In this document: one piece after another, positions 32,543-39,301 of the stretch
Numbering within the stretch: position 1 is the first letter of the stretch
Layout: every line of letters begins with the position of its first letter
Assembly: GCF_025716945.1 (NCBI RefSeq)
Contig: NZ_JAOVZT010000012.1
Span: forward strand, 1 to 39,301
DNA from: Geodermatophilus sp. YIM 151500
GTDB lineage: Bacteria > Actinomycetota > Actinomycetes > Mycobacteriales > Geodermatophilaceae
Direction of reading: 5' to 3'
DNA length: 39,301 bases
Position numbers and translations under genes: made by a program
Notes under the pieces: generated by a model
What the model was told of the DNA's origin: nothing
What the model saw: the letters and a program-made list of their open reading frames with translations, nothing else
Databases searched by the model: none

Positions 32543-33637
32543 GTGGCGCGCACCGTGAGCCGGCGGCAGGCACTCGGGTTCCGGGTCCGGGCCCAGCAGC
32601 TGGAACGGACGGCGGGCTCGCTCACCGACACCGCCGTCCTCGACCTCGGCGTCCAGGACACCGGACCGGACGGCGGGCCGTGGGCGCTGGCGCTGCGGGG
32701 CGTGGACGCCGGCCCCGACGACGAGCTGGCGCTGGCCTGGACCCTCCGCGGCGCGCCGCACCTCTACCGCCGCGCGGACCTCCCGGCCGTCGCTGCCGCC
32801 ACCGCCCCGTTCTCCGACGCCGACGCCGGCAAGCGCATCTTCGACGCGGCGAGACCGCTCGCGGCCGCCGGCATCGGCAACTTGGCGGCGCTGGACGCCG
32901 TCGCCGCGGCGATGCGCGCGGTCGTCGCCGCGCCGATGGTCAAGGGGGAGGTGTCGGCCCGGCTGACCGCCGCGCTGGACGAGCCGTTCCTGCGGTACTG
33001 CCGCCCGTGCGCCGCCATCCACCCCTACGAGATGCCGTTCCGCCTCGCGGCGTTGCGGGCCGGCCTGGAGCTGGAGCCGGGCACGTCGCCGCCGGTGCTG
33101 CGCCCGGTGCCCGGCTTCGCCCCGGCCCGGGAGGTGCCGCCGCGGCTCGACGTGGTGCGCGGCTACCTGCGCCTGCTGGGCCCCGCGCGGCCGGTCGACG
33201 TGGCCGGCTTCCTCGACGCGCCGGTGCGCGAGGTCCGCGCGCGCTGGCCGGCGGACGCCGTCGAGGTCCGGGTGGACGGCGAGCCGCGGTGGGTGCTGGC
33301 CGCCGACGCGGACGTCCTGGCGGCGGACCCGCCCGACGTCGTCCGCCTGCTCGGGCCCTACGACCTGTTCCTGCAGGCCCGCGACCGGTCGCTGCTGGTG
33401 GCCGACGCGGCGGCGGCGAAGACGCTGTGGCCGGTCCTCGGCCGGCCGGGAGGGGTGCTGCTCGGCGGGGAGGTCGCCGGGACGTGGCGGGCCCGCAAGG
33501 AGGGGCGGGCCGTACGGGTCTCCGTGCAGCTGTGGATGCCGCCGGCCGCGCCGGCGCGGGCGGCGCTGGCCGAGCAGGCCGAGCGGCTGGCCGCCCACCG
33601 CGGGCTGGCCCTCGCCGGGCTCGACGTCGCCGGCTGA
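32543..33637 (+). CDS. Winged-helix DNA-binding protein, AlkZ/YcaQ-like (HTH_42)
   Basis: A 364-residue protein of the HTH_42 superfamily, which includes the DNA glycosylase AlkZ/YcaQ that removes alkylated or crosslinked bases. Segments include RQALGFRVRAQQL, LGVQDTGPDGGPWALALR, AWTLRGAPHLYRRADLP, and LLGPYDLFLQARDRSLL. The VQD sequence resembles, but does not equal, the QxQ catalytic motif of AlkZ, so activity is uncertain. GTG 32543 follows TAGCGT (32531-32536) by 6 nt (leaderless). Confidence 0.8.
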   Translation: MARTVSRRQALGFRVRAQQLERTAGSLTDTAVLDLGVQDTGPDGGPWALALRGVDAGPDDELALAWTLRGAPHLYRRADLPAVAAATAPFSDADAGKRIFDAARPLAAAGIGNLAALDAVAAAMRAVVAAPMVKGEVSARLTAALDEPFLRYCRPCAAIHPYEMPFRLAALRAGLELEPGTSPPVLRPVPGFAPAREVPPRLDVVRGYLRLLGPARPVDVAGFLDAPVREVRARWPADAVEVRVDGEPRWVLAADADVLAADPPDVVRLLGPYDLFLQARDRSLLVADAAAAKTLWPVLGRPGGVLLGGEVAGTWRARKEGRAVRVSVQLWMPPAAPARAALAEQAERLAAHRGLALAGLDVAG

Positions 33638-33660
33638 GGACGTCGCCGGCCGAGGACGTC
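33623..33660 (+). repeat. 16-bp tandem repeat spanning the stop codon
   Basis: GACGTCGCCGGCTGAG (33623-33638) is repeated as GACGTCGCCGGCCGAG (33639-33654) and again in part. The first copy contains the stop codon of the winged-helix gene. Confidence 0.75.
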
Positions 33661-34029
33661 GCCCGGAGGGGCAGGGGCGCGCCCACGGGCGCCACGGCCA
33701 TTCCGCCGCGGGGCGCCGAGCCACCCCGCCCCCATTCGACGACCGCCGGCGCAGAGTGCCGCGAACCATTGTCGACCATTGCGTCGCGCCATTCCCTCGG
33801 TAGCGTCGACTCCAGTCCGCCGACATTCGACGACGCCGTGGTCTGCGCCATACGCGCAGGTTGGAGCCGTGGCGGCCATCACAATGGCGGGCGTCCCGTG
33901 GCGCAGCTCACGGCCGGGAAGGCTGGGAAGTGCCGACTGTCACAGCGCCGGCCGGAAAGTTTCGCGCGCAACTGCCGTTAACGTGGACGTACACCTCGAA
34001 ATGAAATTGCAGATGAGAGAGGCACGAGC
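33638..34029. other. Gene-free stretch before the 81-residue gene
   Basis: The 392 bp start with the tail of the 16-bp tandem repeat and then become less GC-rich than the surroundings, as a promoter region would. A TAGCGT (33801-33806) and a GTTAACG near 33977 are possible promoter parts, but no -35/-10 pair is convincing. I see no supported gene. Confidence 0.45.
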
Positions 34030-34275
34030 GTGACCACGTCCGTAGCGCAGCGAGTTCTCCCCACGACCGCCCGCCCGCAGGCGCCGCGCCTGCACTTCCT
34101 CCCCCGCTTCTTCCGTTCGGTCGCGGTCGCCGGTTCCGCCGTCGCCCGGGCCAACCGTTTCGCGCAGGCCTACGAGTCGGCCGCCGGTCCCACCGCCAGG
34201 CAGCGCGTGGCCGCGGGTTTCCTCGCCGAGCTGAACCGCGGCGCCGGCAGCATCGCGGGCAGCCGCACGGTCTGA
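34030..34275 (+). CDS. Small basic protein of unknown function
   Basis: An 81-residue protein that I do not recognise. It is basic, with an aromatic patch (LHFLPRFFRSVAVAGSAVARANRFAQAYES) and an Arg-rich C-terminal half (TARQRVAAGFLAELNRGAG). There is no signal peptide or clear membrane helix. GTG 34030 has GAGAGAGG 8 nt upstream as a ribosome site. A long upstream untranslated region and a hairpin after the stop support an independently expressed gene. Confidence 0.6.
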   Translation: MTTSVAQRVLPTTARPQAPRLHFLPRFFRSVAVAGSAVARANRFAQAYESAAGPTARQRVAAGFLAELNRGAGSIAGSRTV

Positions 34276-34295
34276 GCACCACCGCACCGCCACCC

Positions 34296-34325
34296 CGAGG
34301 CTCCGGCGCCGCTGCCGGGGCCTCG
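34296..34325 (+). terminator. Hairpin terminator after the small gene
   Basis: CGAGGCTCCGGC (34296-34307) pairs with GCCGGGGCCTCG (34314-34325) with one mismatch and a 6-nt loop, 20 nt after the stop. Confidence 0.65.
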
Positions 34326-34383
34326 TCGTGTTCCCGGGCCCGTGGGGCCCAGCGGATCCGGCCGGACCCGGTAGAACGGCTCC

Positions 34384-35007
34384 GTGAGCCCCGGACCCGC
34401 GCTGCTGCTGGTGCTCGACCTCCTGGGCACGTTCGCCTTCGCGCTGAACGGCGCGCTCACCGCCGTCCGGACCGCACGCCTCGACATCGTCGGCGTGGTC
34501 GCGCTCGCCATGACCACCGCGCTCGGCGGTGGCGTCGTCCGCGACGTCCTGTTGGGCGACCTGCCGCCCGCGACCTTCGGCGACTGGCGCTACCTCGCGG
34601 TGGCCGCCGGTGGCGGGCTGCTCGCCTTCGCCTTCGGCCGGCCGCTGGGGCGGCTGCTCGGCCCGGTCACCGTGCTCGACGCGGCCGGGCTGGCCCTGTT
34701 CGCCGTCACGGGCGCCAGCAAGGCCCTGGCCTTCGGCCTCGGCCCGGCGCAGGCGGTCATCCTCGGCACGCTCACCGGCGTCGGCGGCGGCACGCTGCGC
34801 GACGTCCTCCTGCGGCAGGTGCCCACCGTCCTGGTCAGCGAGCTGTACGCGATCCCGGCCATGCTCGCCGCCACGGTCACCGTGGTCGCCGTCCTGACCG
34901 GCACCTACGGCCTGCCCGCCGCCCTCGCTGCCGCGGCCCTGTGCTTCACCCTCCGCCTCGTCGGGGTCCGCTTCGGTCTGAACGCCCCCCGCCGCGGTCC
35001 CCGCTGA
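34384..35007 (+). CDS. TRIC-family (UPF0126) membrane cation channel protein
   Basis: A 207-residue protein with seven predicted transmembrane helices and the duplicated UPF0126 pattern. Each half has a Gly-rich motif: TTALGGGVVRDVLLGDLPP and TLTGVGGGTLRDVLLRQVP. Bacterial members form trimeric potassium/cation channels related to eukaryotic TRIC channels. GTG 34384 follows TAGAAC (34372-34377) by 6 nt. No functional link to its neighbours is seen. Confidence 0.92.
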   Translation: MSPGPALLLVLDLLGTFAFALNGALTAVRTARLDIVGVVALAMTTALGGGVVRDVLLGDLPPATFGDWRYLAVAAGGGLLAFAFGRPLGRLLGPVTVLDAAGLALFAVTGASKALAFGLGPAQAVILGTLTGVGGGTLRDVLLRQVPTVLVSELYAIPAMLAATVTVVAVLTGTYGLPAALAAAALCFTLRLVGVRFGLNAPRRGPR

Positions 35008-35060
35008 CCCGCGTCCCGCCCCGGCACGGCACCGCCCGCGCGGCTTCCCGCCCGGATATC

Positions 35061-35073
35061 TCAGCGCTAAGGT
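35061..35073 (+). promoter_or_regulatory. hyuA promoter with shared operator motif
   Basis: TCAGCGCTAA (35061-35070) overlaps the -10 TAAGGT (35068-35073), which lies 8 nt before the ATG (leaderless). The motif is identical to the copy in the fdrA/permease region and one base from that at carbamate kinase. Confidence 0.6.
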
Positions 35074-35081
35074 TCCAACGC

Positions 35082-37188
35082 ATGGGCGAGGGGCGACGGG
35101 TCCGCATCGGCATCGACACCGGCGGCACCTTCACCGACGTCGTGGCCGTCGACGAGGACACACGGCGCGATCACCACCACGAAGACGCCGTCCACCCCCG
35201 CCGACCCGGCCGACGGCTTCCTGACCGGCGTGCACAAGGTGCTCGGCCTGATGGGCCTGTCCGGCGACGAGGTCACCGCGGTCAGCCACGGGACGACGGT
35301 GGCCACCAACCAGCTGCTCGAGGGGAAGCTCGACCGCATCGGCTTCATCACCACCGAGGGCTACGAGTCGGTGCTCGAGATCGCCCGGCAGTCCGTGCCC
35401 GACGGCTACGGCAACAGCTACTTCTGGGTCAAACCGCCGCGCATCGTGCCCGCGGACCTGGTGCGCACCGTGCGCGGCCGGCTCGACCCCACCGGGACGG
35501 AGGTCCGTCCGTTCGACGAGGACGACGCCGTCGCCGCGGCCCGGTTCTTCCGCGACGCCGGCATCCGGACCGTCGGGATCTGCTTCCTGCACTCCTACGC
35601 CGACGACGCGCACGAGCGCCGGATGCTGGACGTCCTCCGGCGCGAGCACCCCGGCTGCGTGGTCAGCCTGTCGTCGGAGGTGCTGCGCGAGTACCGCGAG
35701 TACGAGCGGTCGGTGACCACACTGGTCGACGCCGCGGTCAAGCCCCGGGTGGGCACCTACGTGTCGGGCATCCGCCGGCGGCTCGACGACCTCGCGCCGG
35801 GCGTGCCGTTCTACGTGATGAAGAGCAACGGCGGGGTGCTCAGCGCCGAGGAGGTCGCGCACCAACCGATCACCACCATGCTGTCCGGCCCGGCCGCGGG
35901 GGCGCTCGGCGCCGCCCTGGTCGCGGGCACCGCGGGCTTCGACCGGGTGCTCACCTGCGACGGCGGCGGCACGTCCACCGACGTGACCGTGGTGGTCGAC
36001 GGCGAGCCCACGCTGACGACGGAGGGCTCGGTCGGCGACTTCCCGTCGAAGATCCCGATGATCGACGTGGTCACCGTCGGCGCGGGCGGTGGCTCGATCG
36101 CCTGGCTCTCGCCCGAGGGCACGCTCAAGGTGGGGCCGCGGTCGGCCGGCGCCGACCCGGGCCCGATGTGCTATCCGCACGGCGGCGAGGAGCCGACCGT
36201 CACCGACGCCCACGTGGTGCTCGGCCGCATCCCGCCGCACCTGCTCGGTGGGGAGATCCCGCTGTCGGTCGACGCCGCCCGGGCCGGGCTCGAGCGGCTC
36301 GGCGCGACGCTCGACCTGTCGCTGGAGCGCACCGCCACCGGCATCCTGGAGATCTCGGCGTGGAACCAGGCGAACGCGCTGCGCCAGGTCACAGTCGCCC
36401 GCGGCCTCGACGTCCGCGACTTCACGCTGACCACCTTCGGCGGCTCCGGGTCGCTGCTGGCCTGCCGGCTGATGGACGTCCTCGGCCTGCCCCGCACCCT
36501 CGTGCCGCCGAACCCGGGCAACCTCAGCGCGTTCGGGCTGCTGACCGTCGACGTCCGCAACGACCACGTCCAGACGGCGATCAGCCGGCACGCCGACCTC
36601 GACCTCGACCGGGTGCGGGCGCGCTACGCCGACCTGGAGGCCGCGGCGCGCGCGGCGCTCGACGGCGAGGGGTTCCCGCCCGACCGGCAGCGGGTGCAGC
36701 GGACGGCCGACCTGCGCTACGTCGGCCAGGCCTTCGAGGTGCGGGTGCCGGTGCCCGACGGCGTGCTCGACGCGGCGGCGGCCGACGACGTCGCCCGCGC
36801 GTTCCACGCGGCTCACCGGCAGCTCTACGGCTACGACTTCGCCGACGACCCGCGCCAGGCCGTCGAGTGGGTGAACCTGCGGGTCAGCGGCATCGGGCCG
36901 ATCCGCCGTCCGGACCTGGTGGAGCTGGCACCGACGGACGGGAGTCCGGACCGGTCCGTCACCGGCACCCGCCGCGTGTTCTTCGACGCTGTGCACCCGT
37001 CGCCGTCCTCCGGCGGCGACTGGCTGGACACCCCGATCCACCGGCGGACGGACCTGGCTGCGGGCGACGTCGTCCGCGGCCCGGCGGTCATCGAGGAGTT
37101 CGGCTCCACCGTTCCGGTGCACCCCGGCTTCGCCGCGACCGTCGACCGGTTCGGCAACCTGCTGCTCACGAAGGAGACCACCCGATGA
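35082..37188 (+). CDS. hyuA: Hydantoinase/oxoprolinase subunit A, with apparent +1 frameshift near 35160
   Basis: About 701 residues if corrected. HyuA-type proteins are the ATP-dependent subunit of N-methylhydantoinase, oxoprolinase or acetone carboxylase-like enzymes. The N-terminal nucleotide motif RIGIDTGGTFTDVVAVDED is in the frame of ATG 35082. From about 35162 the matching sequence (GAITTTKTPSTPADPADGFLTGVHKV) continues one frame later, so one extra base lies near ACAC at 35159-35162. The rest is intact: SHGTTVATNQLLEGK, CDGGGTSTDVTVV, GAGGGSIAWL, FGGSGSLLACRLMD. A start at GTG 35230 would lose the nucleotide motif. This may be a sequencing error or a real mutation. Its stop overlaps the hyuB start (ATGA). 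Confidence 0.85.
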
Positions 37189-39301
37189 GCGCCGGTGATG
37201 GCCATGTCCGCCGCGACGCGGCCACGCTGACCGGCGGCACGGTGGACGCCGACCCGGTGCTCGTGGAGATCGTGGCCGGCACGCTCGCCGCGATCGAGAA
37301 GGAGGTCGAGACCTCCATCGGGCGGACGTCGCGGTCGCCGATGATCCGCGACGCGCACGACTTCCGCGCCGGCATCCACGACCGGCTGCTGCGCAAGCTG
37401 ACCGGCCGCTCGTACTCGGCGCTGGTGCACCCGGTGGTCCGCGACCACCCGATCGACACGATGCGGCCCGGCGACGTCTTCTTCCACAACGACGTGTACC
37501 TCTCCGAGGGCGGCATCGGGCACCTGCCGGACCTGTGCGTCACGGTGCCGGTGTTCGCGCACGATCCGGACGGCCCCGCCGGCCGGGGCGAGCGCGTGGT
37601 CGCCTTCGTCCAGGCCTTCGGCCACCACGACGACATCGGCGGCGCGGTGCCGGGCTCCATGCCGTCGGCGGCGACCAGCGTCTACGAGGAGGGCCTGATG
37701 GTCCCGCCGATCCGGCTGTGGGACCGAGGCGTGCCCAACGAGGCCGCGCTGACGATCCTGACCCGCAACTCGCGGATGCCCGACTCGCTGGCCGCCGACC
37801 TCGACGCGGAGTGCTCGGCCTGCCTGGCCGGGGCGCGGCGGCTCGGCGAGCTGTTCGACCGCTACGGCGTCGAGGCCGTCGAGGCGTGCTTCGACGCGAT
37901 CCTGGCGAACTCCACCGAGGTGTACCGGCGGGAGATCCTGTCGCAGATCCCCGACGGCACCTACATCTGGGAGGACTACGCCGAGCACGACGGCGTCGAG
38001 CCCCCGAAGCTGCACCGCCAGCGGATCACGCTCACCATGGACTCGACCGCCGACGTCCCGCTGGTCGTCGACTTCACCGGCACCGGGCCGCAGGCGAAGG
38101 GCCCGATCAACCACTGCGGCGACTACGCCGACGGCAACTTCCTCAAGAAGTGGCTGGCGCCGATCCTGCGCAACCTCGCCGCCACCCCTGAGCGGATGGC
38201 CGAGCTCGACGTCAACGAGGGCGTCGTCCCGCTGATCGAGATGCGCTTCCCGGAGAAGGGCACTCTGCTCACCCCGGTCTTCCCGGCGCCGACCAACGCC
38301 CGCACCTTCGTCATCCTGCGGCTGCTCGGCGTGCTGGCGGGGGTGCTGGCCAAGGCGACCGGCGGGCGGATGCCCGCGGACCAGGAGACCATCCGCTACA
38401 CCGGCGTGTACGGCACCGACGCCGACGGCGAGCCGTACCTGATGCGCGAGGTGCTCGGCGGCGGCTCCGGCGGGCGGTACTACGCCGACGGCGAGGACAC
38501 CATCCACGTCGTCCCCGACTCGCGGAACCTGCCCACCGAGTTCACCGAGTCGCGGTTCCCGCTGCGGATCGAGCGGCTGGGGCTCGCCGTGGACTCGGGC
38601 GGCCCGGGCCGCTACCGCGGCGGCTGCGGCTACGAGAAGCACATCCGGGTGCTGCGCGACGCGCACTTCATGTCGATCGCCGACCGCTCGATCCTGTCCT
38701 GCTGGGGCGTCAACGGCGGCCGGGCGGGCCGGCCGTTCCGGATCACCGTCGACCCGGGCGGCGCCGGCGAGCACGACGTCGATGCGCTGGCCGACGCCGA
38801 GCCGCTGCCCGCCGGCACCGTCGTGCGCATCCGGACCACGGGCGGCGGCGGCTGGGGCGACCCGCTCGACCGCCCGGTCGGGGAGGTGCTGCGCGACATC
38901 GCCTGGCGCAAGGTCTCGGTGCGCGGCGCGCGGGAGGACTACGGCGTCGTGGTGTCGGACGACGGCACGACCGCCGACGAGGCCGCGACGGCGGAGCTGC
39001 GGGCGGCGATGCGGGCCGCCCGCAGCGGCGACGAGCCGTTCTTCGACCGGGGCCCCGGCTACGCGGTCCTCTCCGGCGGGTCGACGCACAACGAGTTCGA
39101 CGTCCTGGGACGGCACGACGCGGTCGGGAAGTCGTCGGACCGGTGGGGTGGCAGGCTCGGCGGCATGGGTGAACTCGCTGAGCGGTCCGACGACCCGATC
39201 CTCCACCCGGGACCGCGCGACGAGGGCGGCCAGGGCGGCATGGCCACCCGGGAGCAGGCCACCCGGGAGCAGGCCACCCGGGAGCAGGCCACCCGGGAGC
39301 A
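37185..39301 (+). CDS. hyuB: Hydantoinase/oxoprolinase subunit B, 3' end beyond the window
   Basis: At least 705 codons are open from ATG 37185 to the window edge. HyuB is the partner of HyuA in ATP-dependent lactam or hydantoin hydrolysis. Typical segments are DPVLVEIVAGTLAAIEKEVE, FHNDVYLSEGGIGHLPDL, FGHHDDIGGAVPGSMP, GPINHCGDYADGNFL and TTGGGGWGDPLDRP. The expected C-terminus is near residue 640 (about 39100). The frame continues through a segment with an internal ATG at 39166 and ends in ATREQ repeats, so the 3' end is unusual or the stop has been lost. Translation is coupled to hyuA through ATGA. Confidence 0.9.
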   Translation, partial: MSAGDGHVRRDAATLTGGTVDADPVLVEIVAGTLAAIEKEVETSIGRTSRSPMIRDAHDFRAGIHDRLLRKLTGRSYSALVHPVVRDHPIDTMRPGDVFFHNDVYLSEGGIGHLPDLCVTVPVFAHDPDGPAGRGERVVAFVQAFGHHDDIGGAVPGSMPSAATSVYEEGLMVPPIRLWDRGVPNEAALTILTRNSRMPDSLAADLDAECSACLAGARRLGELFDRYGVEAVEACFDAILANSTEVYRREILSQIPDGTYIWEDYAEHDGVEPPKLHRQRITLTMDSTADVPLVVDFTGTGPQAKGPINHCGDYADGNFLKKWLAPILRNLAATPERMAELDVNEGVVPLIEMRFPEKGTLLTPVFPAPTNARTFVILRLLGVLAGVLAKATGGRMPADQETIRYTGVYGTDADGEPYLMREVLGGGSGGRYYADGEDTIHVVPDSRNLPTEFTESRFPLRIERLGLAVDSGGPGRYRGGCGYEKHIRVLRDAHFMSIADRSILSCWGVNGGRAGRPFRITVDPGGAGEHDVDALADAEPLPAGTVVRIRTTGGGGWGDPLDRPVGEVLRDIAWRKVSVRGAREDYGVVVSDDGTTADEAATAELRAAMRAARSGDEPFFDRGPGYAVLSGGSTHNEFDVLGRHDAVGKSSDRWGGRLGGMGELAERSDDPILHPGPRDEGGQGGMATREQATREQATREQATRE
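39243..39301 (+). repeat. 15-bp tandem repeat at the window edge
   Basis: GCCACCCGGGAGCAG is present in three full copies and 14 bases of a fourth, running off the edge. It is in frame with hyuB and encodes ATREQ repeats. Confidence 0.9.

Noticed and set aside
35131-39206. Two long minus-strand frames opposite hyuA and hyuB
   Set aside because: The plus strand carries conserved HyuA and HyuB motifs throughout; the antisense translations are low-complexity.
1-39301. CRISPR arrays, tRNA genes, insertion sequences or prophage genes
   Set aside because: I saw no spaced direct repeats, cloverleaf-like sequence, transposase or integrase motifs in the window.

Overview
The window is about 39 kb of very GC-rich DNA from an actinobacterium, most likely family Geodermatophilaceae (Blastococcus, Geodermatophilus or Modestobacter). 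Support comes from the base composition, the gene families, the many GTG starts, the frequent start codons only 6-8 nt after a -10 hexamer (leaderless transcripts), and one gene carrying an in-frame UAG where a redox-active cysteine should be. UAG-encoded selenocysteine is known from Geodermatophilus and Blastococcus.

Layout. 1-100: leader and possible promoter of a ribosomal RNA operon that reads leftward out of the window. 0.2-4.8 kb: DNA repair and housekeeping genes (AlkB with an SOS-like operator, a RecQ helicase with a phosphoribosyltransferase-like tail, a PHP phosphatase, a GNAT acetyltransferase). 4.9-7.0 kb: carbamate kinase and a ring-opening amidohydrolase (barbiturase/cyanuric acid hydrolase family). 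7.1-10.3 kb: a VOC protein and its divergent MarR regulator, a hypothetical gene, and an extra ribosomal protein S4 gene divergent from a DUF2470 gene across a double iron box. 10.3-19.6 kb: YlbE/DUF1116 and FdrA (carbamoyltransferase-type subunits), divergent from an operon with an NCS2 nucleobase permease, a three-subunit molybdenum hydroxylase and CoxG. 19.7-22.8 kb: a RibD/DHFR-like reductase and a two-component system. 23.1-23.8 kb: the UAG-containing thioredoxin-fold gene with a SECIS-like hairpin. 23.9-25.5 kb: an App1-type phosphatase and a DUF1707 membrane protein. 25.7-31.5 kb: one leftward operon of CaiB/BaiF CoA-transferase, enoyl-CoA hydratase, thioesterase and a TctCBA carboxylate transporter, with a divergent IclR regulator. 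32.5-35.0 kb: a winged-helix protein, a small unknown protein and a TRIC-family channel. 35.1-39.3 kb: hydantoinase/oxoprolinase subunits A (apparent frameshift) and B (runs off the edge).

How the genes may work together. The carbamate kinase, ring-opening amidohydrolase, FdrA/YlbE, nucleobase permease, molybdenum hydroxylase and HyuAB read as one N-heterocycle catabolic set. A shared 10-bp motif, TCA(C/G)CG(C/T)T(A/G)A, occurs at the carbamate kinase, fdrA/permease and hyuA promoters. A reasonable inference is uptake of a pyrimidine-like ring, hydroxylation, ring opening to a carbamoylated acid, and transfer of the carbamoyl group to phosphate by FdrA/YlbE, so that carbamate kinase can recover ATP. 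The two most notable items are the UAG-selenocysteine candidate and this proposed ATP-conserving heterocycle pathway.
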